Below are positions 25,893 to 35,500 of a DNA stretch of 64,000 bases, one piece after another. The notes beneath the pieces were generated by a model. The model was given only the letters and a program-made list of their open reading frames with translations, was not told the DNA's origin and did no database searches. Source of the DNA: Actinomycetota bacterium (GTDB taxonomy: Bacteria > Actinomycetota > Geothermincolia > Geothermincolales > RBG-13-55-18). Position 1 is the first letter of the stretch. Each line of letters begins with the position of its first letter. The stretch covers positions 50,963 through 114,962 of the forward strand of contig JACIXD010000013.1 of assembly GCA_014360645.1 (NCBI GenBank), read 5' to 3'. Both the position numbers and the translations under genes were made by a program.

Positions 25893-27695
25893 ATGGATGG
25901 CGGAGTCGCCGGATTCATATTGACGACCCTCGAGACCGCGGCGCTGCTGTCCCTAGCCGGGATGGTGCTGAGAGCCGGCCGGCGAAGGTTCCTTAATCTC
26001 TCCTTCGCGCTCCTGCTCGCCCTGCTCGCCCTCTGGGTCCTCCTCGGTTTCCTCCACTGCCTGGTGGAAGAGCCGGGAGACGCATATGTGACCCGGATCT
26101 TCCACGCCGCCTATGCGCTGGGCTCGCTGATCGCGTGCGCTCTTTTTATCTTCGGCTTGTCCTTTCTTCACGGCGGCAGGCCCGTTTCCGCCTGGCTCTT
26201 GCTTGCCACCCCCGCCACATCGCTCTTCGCGGCGCTGTCGGCGGGAGGGCTGGTGATCCGCGCGGCGAGTTTCGAGCGAGGCCATTTCAGCGTGTCCTAC
26301 GGTCCTTTCTACGTCCCCTATCTCGTCCATGCGGCGCTCTCCGCGGGCGGCGGACCGTACTGCGTCGTCCTGAAGCGCTCCAGGTCGAGCGGCATAGATC
26401 GCGCCCGGGCCACCTACATCCTTCTCGGATTCGGCGTCCTCCTGCTGTCGGCGGTCATCGTGGCCGCGGTCCTTCCGGGTCTCGCCGTCAACTACGACAC
26501 CTCCGATTACCTCTATTTCCTAGTGATCCTGCCCATGGCCTTCACCGCCTACGCCATCCTCCGCCACCGCCTCCCGGACGTGCGCCTGGCCATAAGGCGG
26601 AGTTTCACCTATCTCCTGACCACACTGCTGTTCGGAGCGCCCCTCCTGTTTTTCTACCCGCTCTTCCGTTCCTCCCACGCCTCCAGCCTCCGACTGGAGA
26701 CGGGCCCGACGGCGGCCACCCTCGCGCTCGCGGTGGCATACGCACCCGCCGCGCTCAGGATAGCCGGCGCGCTGGCCTCGAGGCTCTTCTTCCCCGGCTT
26801 GTACGACGACGTCGAGCTCCTTCGCGAGACATCGGCCGTGTTCAACAACATCGCTGACGTCAGGGAGGGCCTGTAGTCCGCCACGCGCGTGGTAGGCCAA
26901 CGTCTCGGACTCTCCAGACTGCTGGTGGCCATACCCGGCTCCCTCATCCGCGACATGGGGAACTGGGTCACGGGATATGTCCGCTCCGAGAGGAATAAGG
27001 GGCCCTTTCACGCGGCGCACGTACATGACTCGGCGCTCTTCCGCCTTTCCGACGCCCTCGTCCTCGAGGATGGAGATGCCGGGGAGAGACGCCGGGGAGG
27101 AGAGAGCGGACGGCGCGGAGAGGGAAGCGCGAGCGGAGATGCGCCGGTGGGACCTCTCCGCCTGCATCCCGGCACGGTGAACGGCGGGAAAGACGGCCGT
27201 GTTGCTGGTGGGATGGAAAAGTGGGCACCGGGCACCGGATCCCTACGACCTCGATCTCCTGGTCCGTTACGCCGCTGGAGCGGGTGTCTTCATCGAGAGC
27301 TATCTGCTCTCCTACCTGCTCGTTCAACTGGAGGAGTTGAGGGAGGCTACCGGCGACTCGAGGAACAAGAGCGGCAGAAAACGGACATCATCAAGGTCAC
27401 CTCCCACGAACTTCGCACCCCCTTGAACATTCTCAACGATTATGCCGTCATGCTGAAGGATCACCATGACCGTTTCGGTTCGGAAGAGCGCGGGAGGTAC
27501 CTGGGGTTCATGGCCTCGGCGTGCAGGTGCCTCGACGCCATCCCGGACCAGTTCCAGACCGCGGCAGCCCTCCAGGGCGGAGCCGCCACCCCCTCACGTG
27601 AACCCGTGCAACTCCAGGCACTGCTCGGCGAACTGCCGTCAACCTCGGACCCGGGAAACGGGACGATCTTCCGCCTCACCCTGCCCTCGCCGTGA
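25893..27695 (+). pseudogene. Decayed paralogue of the 7TM sensor histidine kinase
   Basis: Codons 1-327 parallel the kinase at 21726 (RARATYILLGFGVLLL; AYAILRHRLPDVRLAIRRSF; GLYDDVELLRETSAVFN). A TAG at 26874-26876 interrupts REGL-SAT where the paralogue reads REGLASAT. The same frame resumes (GLSRLLVAIPGSL, GNWVTGYVRSE), slips to another frame around 27100-27190 (MLLVGWKSGH, DLDLLVRYAAGAGVFIESYLLS), and returns near 27350 with the H-box SHELRTPL. After about 27640 the ATPase domain is missing: GELPS is joined straight to GTIFRLTLPSP, the last strand. One stop, two frameshifts and a deletion mean no kinase function. Confidence 0.9.
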
Positions 27696-27702
27696 CGGCC
27701 GA

Positions 27703-28086
27703 TCAGCCGGTGCCGCGCGTCTGCCCGCTCCGCCGGTCGGGGCCTGTTCGTCCCGCGGCGGCATCCTCGCCGCCGGCGGCTCCAGGCGGAAGCACGCGGA
27801 AGGCCGGCTTTCCCTCGCCGTCCCTGAAAAGGGTGAGGGATAGCGCCTCCACGTCGCGGAGCATCTCCTCGCATGCGCCTCGCAGGGCGGCGAAATCGGT
27901 GTTTTCCAGGAATTCCCTGAGCAGATCGAGGCGGTAGCCGTACTCCGACTCCTCCAGGCTCCCCGAGCCGCGCAGGTATTCCTCGGCCAGCCTGGCGTAT
28001 TCCCTCTTCGCCGCCGTCTCCGCGCAGTTATCCCGGTCCACGCTCAGGACCAGCCCGCGCTCCCGCTCTTTCTCCTCCCTGTTCAT
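27703..28086 (-). CDS. Hypothetical charged helical protein
   Basis: A 127-residue protein, rich in Arg and Glu. The first 100 residues (NREEKERERGLVLSVDRDNCAET; YARLAEEYLRGSGSLEE; LLREFLENTDFAALRGACEEMLRD) predict mostly helix, and the last 25 residues are a Gly/Arg-rich tail. No family recognised. The ribosome site before ATG 28086 is weak. It runs convergently with the dead kinase and stops eight bases from its end. Confidence 0.55.
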   Translation of the reverse strand: MNREEKERERGLVLSVDRDNCAETAAKREYARLAEEYLRGSGSLEESEYGYRLDLLREFLENTDFAALRGACEEMLRDVEALSLTLFRDGEGKPAFRVLPPGAAGGEDAAAGRTGPDRRSGQTRGTG

Positions 28087-28306
28087 CGTCTTGTACCATC
28101 CGTGGTCGTGCGTGCTCCCCTCATCCGCGCGTCCGCCTCCCCTGCAAATATACCGCGTGACATCGTACGCGCAACCAGCGGGTCAAGGGATCGGGATGGC
28201 CGGGCCGGGGGAACGCGGTCCTCTGCGGCGTGCCGGCGAGGGTTTACCGAACTCGGCTCCTTCGCGCCGCCCGCGGGAAAGGGGAGGGGTCGCCGCCGTC
28301 CGCGCC

Positions 28307-28969
28307 TCATCGCTCCGGGGCATCGGCCTGGTTGGAGTATCCTCGGCTCTCCCAGTAGCCCCTGTATTCGCCCTCTATCACCTCGATGGAGGCGACCCAC
28401 TTTATCCACTTGTAGCCCAGGCGGCCCGGCACCACCAGGCGCACCGGAAAACCCTGCTCTTCGGGTAGGGGGGCGCCGTTCACCTCGTAGGCCAGCAGGG
28501 GATCGGTCTCCTGGATGTCGGCGAGGGTGAGGGAGGTGGTGTAACCCCCCGGCGAAGCGAAGACCACGTTGTCCGCGTCCTCCAGCACCCCCGCCATGTC
28601 CAGCAGGAGCGAGAGCCGCACCCCTCTCCAGAGCGCCGTTTCCGTCCACCCCTCCACGCACGGCAGGTCCACCAGCCTCTCCTCGGCCTCCATGCCCAGG
28701 AGATCGGCATACCGCAGGGTGAGGGTTTTCTCCACCTTCCCCGTCACCACCAGTGTATATCCCTCGGGGTCTATCTCAGGCTGCCCCTCTGCGGTGCGTA
28801 CGCGCATCCTTTCCGTGGGCGTCACCTCTGCGCTGCCGCCCCCGGGAAGCTCGAGCTCCGTCTTCGCCCCCCCGACCCGCGTCAGGAGGTAGATCGCCCC
28901 CACCACGAGGAGGAGCGCGACGAGCGCCACGGGGCCGTGCCTGCGCATGACGGCGTAAACCCTGTTCAT
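28307..28969 (-). CDS. Membrane-anchored molybdopterin-binding (sulfite-oxidase-like) domain protein
   Basis: A 220-residue protein with one N-terminal membrane anchor (ALVALLLVVGAIYLL) and an extracytoplasmic oxidoreductase molybdopterin-binding domain. DLPCVEGWTETALWRGV contains Cys104, the expected molybdenum ligand of the SuOx/MsrP fold. Further family marks are VVFASPGGYTTSLTL, LLAYEVNGAPLPEEQGFPVRLVVP and LGYKWIKWVASIEV. The heme or dimerisation domains of full sulfite oxidases are absent. The start is uncertain: ATG 28969 has a poor ribosome site; a TTG at 29017 preceded by GGAAGGGA is an alternative. Physiological substrate unknown. Confidence 0.82.
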   Translation of the reverse strand: MNRVYAVMRRHGPVALVALLLVVGAIYLLTRVGGAKTELELPGGGSAEVTPTERMRVRTAEGQPEIDPEGYTLVVTGKVEKTLTLRYADLLGMEAEERLVDLPCVEGWTETALWRGVRLSLLLDMAGVLEDADNVVFASPGGYTTSLTLADIQETDPLLAYEVNGAPLPEEQGFPVRLVVPGRLGYKWIKWVASIEVIEGEYRGYWESRGYSNQADAPER

Positions 28970-29222
28970 CGTCCCAGGATAGGGGGATCCGTCCGGAAGG
29001 GGGATGACGAGGCTCAATCCCTTCCGCCGGGATAAGCTCGCGGCCCCCGGCCGCCCAAGGGCCGCTCCCGGGAGCGCCCCGGCAGGCGGGAATAACCCAG
29101 CTTCGCGGCATGCCGGGCGGTCTTCCCTTCCGGCCCGGGCCCGGAACCTCCGATAACGGGGCCGATATCCGCCCGCGTTACCCCGTGACGGAGCGGCGCA
29201 AATAGGGAGGACAGCGAAAGAG

Positions 29223-29253
29223 AAAGGGGGGAGGGACCAGCCCTCCTCCCTTT
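29223..29253 (-). terminator. Intrinsic terminator of the LPRTG surface-protein gene
   Basis: On the minus strand AAAGGGAGGAGGG pairs with CCCTCCCCCCTTT around a CTGGT loop, followed by CTCTTTC. It lies 17 bases after the stop of the 29270-31777 gene. Confidence 0.6.
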
Positions 29254-29269
29254 CGGAGTTGCGTGATGC

Positions 29270-31777
29270 TCAGCGCATGCGCGCCAGCCTTGCCGCCCCC
29301 ACGGAGGCGACGATAAAGCCCGCCAGCATGAGGGCCCCGAATATCAACAGGAAGTAAAGGACGTCGAAACCGGTCCTGGGCAGCGTTCCCTGCTGTTGGG
29401 CCTCCTGCTCGGGCTGCTGGGGCTGCGCGGGGGGAGTCACGACCTCGCCCGCCACCAGCACGTTGTTGTGGAAGTCCACCCTCTTCTCCTCGCCGGGGAG
29501 GAGGCTGAAGCTCACCGCGACGGGAGAGGTGGCCACGTAGCCCTCGGGCATGACCTCCTCTACCCGATAGGCGCCGGCCCTGAGCTCGCGGAAAGCGTAG
29601 GAACCGTCGGAGGCGCTGGTCAGGGTGGCGAGGACCCCGCCGCCGTCATCGAGCAGGCGGATGGTCACGCCTTCCAGCCCTTTCTCGCCCTCGTCGAACT
29701 GCCCGTTGGCGTTGGTGTCCAGCCACTTGTAGCCGGTCACCGCGGCGTAGGGGGCGTTGATGAAGTCAACCCTCCGCTCCTCGCCGGCCTGCAGCACGAA
29801 TCCGACCTCCACCACCCCGGTGGCGTAATGTCCCGCGGGCACCTCCTCCCTGACCAGGTACTGGCCGTCGAGAAGGTCCTCGAAGGCATAGCGGCCCTCG
29901 GCGTCGGTGCTCATTTCTTCCGAGAGGCCCTCGCCCTGGAGGGTGATCCTGACCCCCTCCACGCCGGGCTCGTCATCCTGGTGGATGCCGTCCCCGTTGA
30001 CGTCCAGCCACTTGTAGCCGTAGATGCTGCCGAGCCTGCGGTTCACGAAGACCTGGTGGAAGCGGTCCCCGCTCGCCAGCTCCAGTTCGACCTCGGCCTC
30101 GGTAACCGCGGCCCATCCCGCGGGCACCTCCTCGTAAAGGGTGTAGGCGCCCGGCATCAGCCACCCGAAGTCAAGCGATCCGTCCCCGGCGCTGATGGCC
30201 TCGGCGCGGAACTCATCCCCCTCGAGTACGAACTTCACTCCCGCGATGGGAAGCTGAGTGGTGTAATCCAGCTTTTCCGCCGTCACTCTCGCCATCCTGG
30301 CGTTGAGGAAGTAGACCCAGGCCTCCTGGCCCACGGCAACCCATATCTCCACGGGGTTCTGCGAGGTGGGGAAATAACCCTCCGGCACCTCCTCCTCCAC
30401 CACGTACAGCCCCTCATGGAGGTCGTTGAAGGCGAAGTCGCCGTTCTCGTCGGTGACCGTCTCCCCGGCCAGTGCTGTCGCCTCACCGGAAAGGAGCGCG
30501 GCCCATGTCGCCGTCTCGGCGGGTATCACCGACCGGAACAGGCGTATGGTCACTCCTTCCAGCGCGGGCTCGCCCTCGTCGAGCTCCCCGTCGGCGTCGA
30601 GGTCCACGTATTTGGTGCCGGTTATGGCGCCCAGCCTCACTTCCTTTTCCTTCACCTCTATGGTCACGTCCACATCGTCCTCGAGGTCACCGATCCGGGC
30701 CTTGTTGTTGAGGACGTAGGTCCCCGCGGCCTCCGCCGCCAGCTCCTTCTCGATGACCACCGTGAAGGGGGCTTGCGCCAGGTCCAGGCTCCAAGGTCCC
30801 GCCAGCGAGGACGCGGGTGAGCCGTTCACGCTCGTGGACTTGATGGTGTAGGAGAGCCCGGCGTCCGGGTCCACCGTCTCGATGTCCTCGAGGGAGACCG
30901 TGCCGGGAGCGCCCGTCTGCGGCTTGGGGAAGCTCTCGCGGTAATGGAAGGTCCAGTCCTGCATCCCCGGCTTGGGGGGCGCGGGCTTGTTGCTGATGGT
31001 TATCTCGATGAGGTTGCTCATGGCGGTGACGCTCGACAGCGGCACCGGGATGGTGAAGGTGCCCGAGTATGAATAGACGTGCGGACCGCCGGTGGGGATG
31101 GCATTATCTCCCATAGGGACCGTGGTGGTGATGCTCGAGGAGGCCGGCAGCCAGTCGGGCCCGCCCGCCTTGTACCACACGGTGTCGGAGACCGCTATCA
31201 CGTCCGCCGGCCACTCGCCGGTGTTCTTCACGAAGATGTCGCCTTCGATGTGATACGCGTTGCCGGCGCTCGCCCCCACGTTGATGGTGAAGGTGATGTC
31301 CCTTTTCTCGCCCACCTCCATCGCCAGGTACGATTCCGAGGCCGTCTTCTCCAGGCTGATGTCCCAGCCGGGAGCGCGCACCACGTCCACGCCCTTCCGT
31401 ATGTCCAGGCTGGTTACCTCCCAGGTATCGTTGCGATCCCCGCCCGAGGTAATGGCCTGGACGCGGTCCGCTTCGGAAGCGGCGTTCTGCGCCTCGGCTT
31501 CATGCCCTGAGGTGTCTTTTACGGTCTCGGCGGCACCTTCCTCGCCAAGATCTGCCTCGCTGCCCGTGGCCGTCTCGGCCTGCGCCTGTTCATCTTGCGT
31601 CTCTTGCGTCGGTGCCTCTTCCTCCAGCGATACCGCTTCTCCTTCCGCATCGTCCGCGACTATCCTCGAAACATCCTCCTCGCCGGAGGCGGCTGCCGGG
31701 ATGAAGGGTACGGCGATGAAGAGCGCCAGGGCCATGATGACCATGAGGCTTATCGTTTTTCTCCATATCTCTTTCAT
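29270..31777 (-). CDS. LPXTG-anchored surface protein with SdrD-B repeats (sortase substrate)
   Basis: An 835-residue secreted protein. Signal peptide (KEIWRKTISLMVIMALALF ... AAAS), a Glu/Ala-rich acidic linker to about residue 105, and a beta-rich region to about 390. Four Cna-B/SdrD-B-type modules follow, seen as GTKYVDLDADGELDEGEPAL, a SpaA-like module, YKWLDVNGDGIHQDDEPGV and YKWLDTNANGQFDEGEKGL, with Asp-rich calcium-binding loops. The C-terminus has LPRTG at 799-803, a hydrophobic stretch and a basic tail (RLARMR): a canonical sorting signal. ATG 31777 is preferred because AAAGGGG lies eight bases upstream. No sortase gene is in the window. It is divergent from a second such gene, and both have related leader RNAs. 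Confidence 0.88.
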   Translation of the reverse strand: MKEIWRKTISLMVIMALALFIAVPFIPAAASGEEDVSRIVADDAEGEAVSLEEEAPTQETQDEQAQAETATGSEADLGEEGAAETVKDTSGHEAEAQNAASEADRVQAITSGGDRNDTWEVTSLDIRKGVDVVRAPGWDISLEKTASESYLAMEVGEKRDITFTINVGASAGNAYHIEGDIFVKNTGEWPADVIAVSDTVWYKAGGPDWLPASSSITTTVPMGDNAIPTGGPHVYSYSGTFTIPVPLSSVTAMSNLIEITISNKPAPPKPGMQDWTFHYRESFPKPQTGAPGTVSLEDIETVDPDAGLSYTIKSTSVNGSPASSLAGPWSLDLAQAPFTVVIEKELAAEAAGTYVLNNKARIGDLEDDVDVTIEVKEKEVRLGAITGTKYVDLDADGELDEGEPALEGVTIRLFRSVIPAETATWAALLSGEATALAGETVTDENGDFAFNDLHEGLYVVEEEVPEGYFPTSQNPVEIWVAVGQEAWVYFLNARMARVTAEKLDYTTQLPIAGVKFVLEGDEFRAEAISAGDGSLDFGWLMPGAYTLYEEVPAGWAAVTEAEVELELASGDRFHQVFVNRRLGSIYGYKWLDVNGDGIHQDDEPGVEGVRITLQGEGLSEEMSTDAEGRYAFEDLLDGQYLVREEVPAGHYATGVVEVGFVLQAGEERRVDFINAPYAAVTGYKWLDTNANGQFDEGEKGLEGVTIRLLDDGGGVLATLTSASDGSYAFRELRAGAYRVEEVMPEGYVATSPVAVSFSLLPGEEKRVDFHNNVLVAGEVVTPPAQPQQPEQEAQQQGTLPRTGFDVLYFLLIFGALMLAGFIVASVGAARLARMR

Positions 31778-31801
31778 TTTCATCACCCCTTTGGTAACAG
31801 A

Positions 31802-31890
31802 AAACCGGCCTCTATAGATGATGAGGCCGGTTTCACTATTGGCTCCAAACGATCCAAGTGACCACTTACGAATCGTTCTTCATAGCTTCC
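31802..31890 (-). ncRNA. Structured leader RNA (riboswitch-like) before the LPRTG gene
   Basis: Read on the minus strand from 31890: GGAAGCTATGA, a stem AACGAT/ATCGTT (31877-31872 with 31853-31848) enclosing TGGTCACTTGG, then TGGAGCCAATAGTGAAACC and a perfect 11-bp hairpin (AAACCGGCCTC with GAGGCCGGTTT, 31833-31802) ending in TTTT. The block matches the plus-strand leader at 32148-32239 in order and spacing, while the stem sequence differs but still pairs. The start codon lies about 25 bases after the hairpin, so the hairpin could terminate transcription or hide the ribosome site. No known riboswitch consensus that I recall fits. Confidence 0.6.
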
Positions 31891-32104
31891 TCTTGAGATG
31901 TCCCAGATCCGACTGATCCTGTTTTTGTATCCTCTATTCAGTTTCCATCTTCAGGATACGGGGGGCGCATGCGGAACGCCATGACCCAGGTCATGAGAAC
32001 ATGCGATACGGCAAAGAGCGGCGGCGATCCAGGGGCGTATCGCCGCGAGGACGCGTTCCCGGCGCAGGCTCCCGGCGGATGGTGTGGGAATGCGCTGAAA
32101 GGGG

Positions 32105-32110
32105 TATAAT
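32105..32110 (+). promoter_or_regulatory. -10 element of the LPATG surface-protein gene
   Basis: A consensus TATAAT preceded by GGGG. No clear -35 is present at 16-18 bases, so an activator may be needed. Transcription from about 32117 would include the whole structured leader. Confidence 0.5.
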
Positions 32111-32147
32111 GTCATTGTGTCGTACGCGATAGGTGGAGCGGCACGCG

Positions 32148-32239
32148 GGAAGCAATGATCCGCGTCCTCGATCTGGTCACCTTGGACGCGTGGAGCCAGT
32201 GGTGAAACCGGCCCGATCATCCGGATGATCGGGTTTTTT
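32148..32239 (+). ncRNA. Structured leader RNA (riboswitch-like) before the LPATG gene
   Basis: GGAAGCAATGA (32148), stem CGCGTCC/GGACGCG (32161-32167 with 32184-32190) enclosing TGGTCACCTT, then TGGAGCCAGTGGTGAAACC and directly a perfect terminator hairpin. It shares the blocks GGAAGC(A/T)ATGA, TGGTCAC and TGGAGCCA(A/G)T(A/G)GTGAAACC with the minus-strand leader. The stems differ in sequence but both pair, that is, they covary. A GGGCGGTT at 32250-32257 could pair with AACCGGCCC at 32207, offering an anti-terminator. Ligand unknown. Confidence 0.62.
32212..32239 (+). terminator. Intrinsic terminator inside the leader (attenuator)
   Basis: CCCGATCATCC/GGATGATCGGG is a perfect 22-base palindrome (32212-32233) followed by six T (32234-32239). 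Its place 300 bases before the start codon, right after the conserved leader block, is the layout of transcription attenuation. Confidence 0.8.
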
Positions 32240-32539
32240 AATAAGGCCCGGGCGGTTACCGGAGACGAGGTGATGTAACGCGCGTCTTGACCGGGATACG
32301 GGCAGGTTCTCGGGTCAAGGTCAGAACGGGTTCGGCGTAGATATTTGGGTAAGGTCGATCTTCCGGACACGGAATTCCGGACCTCATCTACATCACTCTC
32401 ATGCTTTGACGCCCCAGGCCGCCCAGGCCGGCCGCGACGGCTCCCGGCGCACTTATTCGCCCCCGCGTCGTATTCGCCCCTAGGAAAAGAGCCGGCCGGC
32501 TATCCGATAACGGCGACCGTACACATGGGAGGTGAGGTC

Positions 32540-35500
32540 TTGGAAAGCTTCAAAAAAGGGATGGCCTTGCTCGCCGCCGTGACTCTGCTGCTCCTTTCCC
32601 TGTTGTCGGGGCTGATCTCCGCCACTTCCTCCGAGAGCGAGGGCATCGACAGCGAGAGCGCGCCGTCCGGCATGTACGTTCAGGAGGACACGGGCAGCGG
32701 CGATGGAGTCCTCCAGGCCGATTGCGGCGAGTCGGGAGGGGGCGAAGAAGCCCTCGACCCCACGGGACCAGAGGCAGGCCCAGAAGAGGACCTCGGGAGC
32801 GGAAAGGCCGAGGCGGATTCCCCGGACACCATGGAGGGCAAGGACGCGGGCGGCATGGGCGCTGATGCCGCTTCCGGCACGGAGAGCGAAGGCGGGAAGG
32901 TCGGTGCCGGCAGCGAAGCCGGGCCCGCCGGACCACCGGGTGGGCTTCCTGGGGCGGGAGGCGGGCTCCTCGCCGCGCCGGCGAGCGAGGCTGTGGACGG
33001 CGCCGCGGGCACGGCGGGCGGGCTTCCCACACCCGGGGTCTCCGCGCTCATCGACTACACCTCGGTGCAGCCGGAGGTGGTCGATCCATGGCAGTCAGGC
33101 AACGCCCAGGCGGAATGTGAGAGGGCCGGCTGCGCCTGCCCCTACGCCTACAAGATCGATGGATGGGGCCAGGGCATGGACGGCACCTACGCCACCGGCG
33201 AGGGGAACGCCATCACCATCTACGGCAGCGATGGCAGCGCCTTCTACTGGTCATCCGTCTGGCCGGTCTGCTGCGTGATCGTCAAGGGAGGCACGGGCGC
33301 CAATATTTTCCGTTACGGCTCCGGCGGCTCCTACGGCGACGGGGCGCTCTACGCACCTTTCAGGCCCCCGGGATCGCCGGGCGACCCCACCCACGGCATC
33401 AGCCACGTCACCTTCTGCTTCGGACCTCCTGAGAACGGCCTCGGCTCCATCTGCGGCACCAAATGGGAGGACCGCGACTGCGACGGCAGGCACGACTGGG
33501 GCGAGCCTCCCGTGTCCGGCGTCACCATCGAGCTCTATGACTCCGAGGGCGGACTGGTGGCCACCACCGTCACCGGCGAGGACGGCACCTACTGCTTCCC
33601 CCGCCTGGCGCTGGGAAGTTACACGGTGGTGGAAAGGCCCGGGGAGGGCTGGTACGCCAAGAACCCCTCCGACGGCTCGCAGGACGTCGTGCTGAGCTGC
33701 CTGAGGCCCCGGGCCTGCGGGGTCGACTTCATCAACGCCCGCCTGGGCAGGATATACGGCTTCAAGTTCTTCGACCGGGACTGCGACGGGAGGTGGGACG
33801 GCAATGAGCCCGGGCTGGAGGGCGTGGTCATCGAGCTCTGGAAGGACGGCGAGCTGAAGACCTCCGTCTCGACGGACGAGCGCGGCGGCTATGCCTTCGA
33901 GGAGCTCAAACCCGGCCGCTATACGGTGAAGGAGATCGTCGAGAAAGGCTGGTACCATACCACCCCGAACCCGATCTGGGTGTGGCTGAAGTGCGGCGAG
34001 GAGGAGAGGGTCGATTTCGGGAACACGCGGCTGGGGACCATCCACGGCTACAAGTTCCTGGACGCGGACTGCGACGGGGTGATGGACGAGGGCGAGGAAG
34101 GTATCCCCGGCGTGCGCGTGGAGCTGAGGTCCCTGTGCGGCGTCAGGGAGGCCTGGACGGACGAGAGCGGCCACTACAGCTTCGAGGGCCTGTGGCCGGG
34201 CCCCTACAAGGTGGTGCTGGACACGGACACCGTGCCCGAAGGCCACTACCATACCACCGGCACCAGGAAGCTGCTCTGGCTGTGCTGCTGCGAAACCGAG
34301 AAGGTGGACTTCGGCAACGCCAGGTACCTCTCCATCTCCGGAGCCAAGCTCGACTGCCACGGCGAGCCCGTGCCGGGGGTGCTCATCGAGCTCCGGCAGG
34401 GAGACAAGCTGCTCGCATCGGCCACCACGGACGATAGCGGGGAGTATTCCTTCGGGTCTCTGCTGCCGGGCAACTACACGGTCAGGGAGGTGCTGACCGA
34501 GGAACAGCTCGCAGAGTGGTACGCCCTCTATCCCGAGGGCGGCGTCTTCCCGGACCTGCAGCTGGTATGCGGACAGGACATCAACGACCTGGACTTCATC
34601 AACGCCCGCTACGGCTCCATCTGCGGCGCCAAGTGGGAAGACCTCGACGGCGACGGGAAGCACGACGAAGGGGAGCCTCCGGTGGAGGGGGTCTCGATCC
34701 AGCTCTGGAGCCGGGCGGAGGCCAGCAGCGAGGCGGTAACAGCCCAGGAACCGGAGAACGACGGCTGGACGCTCCGGGAGGAGACCGCCACGGCGGAGGA
34801 CGGATCCTACTGCTTCCGCGGGCTCAAGCCCGGCATCTACCGCGTGGTGGAGGTCTTGGGCGAGGAGCAGCTCGAGGAGTGGTTCACGGTCGCTCCCGAG
34901 GGCGGCGTGCACGACGGCGTGGAGCTCGTCTGCGGTGAGAGCATCGAGGGCCTGGACTTCCTCAACGCACGTTACGGCTCCATCATCGGCTACAAGTACG
35001 AGGACCTGGACGCGGATGGGACCCTCGACGAGGGCGAGCCCGGCTTCGCGGCGGTGGCCATCGTCCTCAAGCGGGGCGATGACGTGGTCGCGACCACCAC
35101 CACGGGGGAGGGCGGCCGCTTCTCCTTCGCCCACGTTGAGCCTGGTACCTACGACATAGAGGAGATCCTGGACGCCTACGTCTACACCAAGGCCTCCACC
35201 ACCATCACGGGGGTGGTGGTGGTATCCGGCCAGGAGACGGTGCTCGAGGAGGACTACTTCCTCAACTATCGCCGGGGCTCCATCACCGGCTACAAGTACC
35301 TGGACGCCGATGCCGACGGCTCCCTTGGAGAAAGCGACCGGCCGTGGGACGGGTCCGCCAACCCCGTGGTCATAGAGCTGGTGAGAGACGGCACGATGGT
35401 GGGTACGTTCACCATCCGGAGCGACGACGGCATGTACTTCTTCAGAGACCTTGAGCCCGGTTCCTACACGGTGAGGGAGGCGCAACCTTTCCCCGAGAGG

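Larger units (their letters stand above)
31778..32539. other. 760-bp divergent control region between the two surface-protein genes
   Basis: Contains no supported gene. It carries two leader elements (minus strand 31802-31890, plus strand 32148-32239), and a TATAAT at 32105-32110. The plus gene has a further 300 bases of untranslated leader after its terminator-like hairpin. Confidence 0.65.

Noticed and set aside
26889..27695. Independent short histidine kinase
   Set aside because: It is the same frame as the upstream decayed kinase after a TAG, lacks an ATPase domain and has an internal out-of-frame block.
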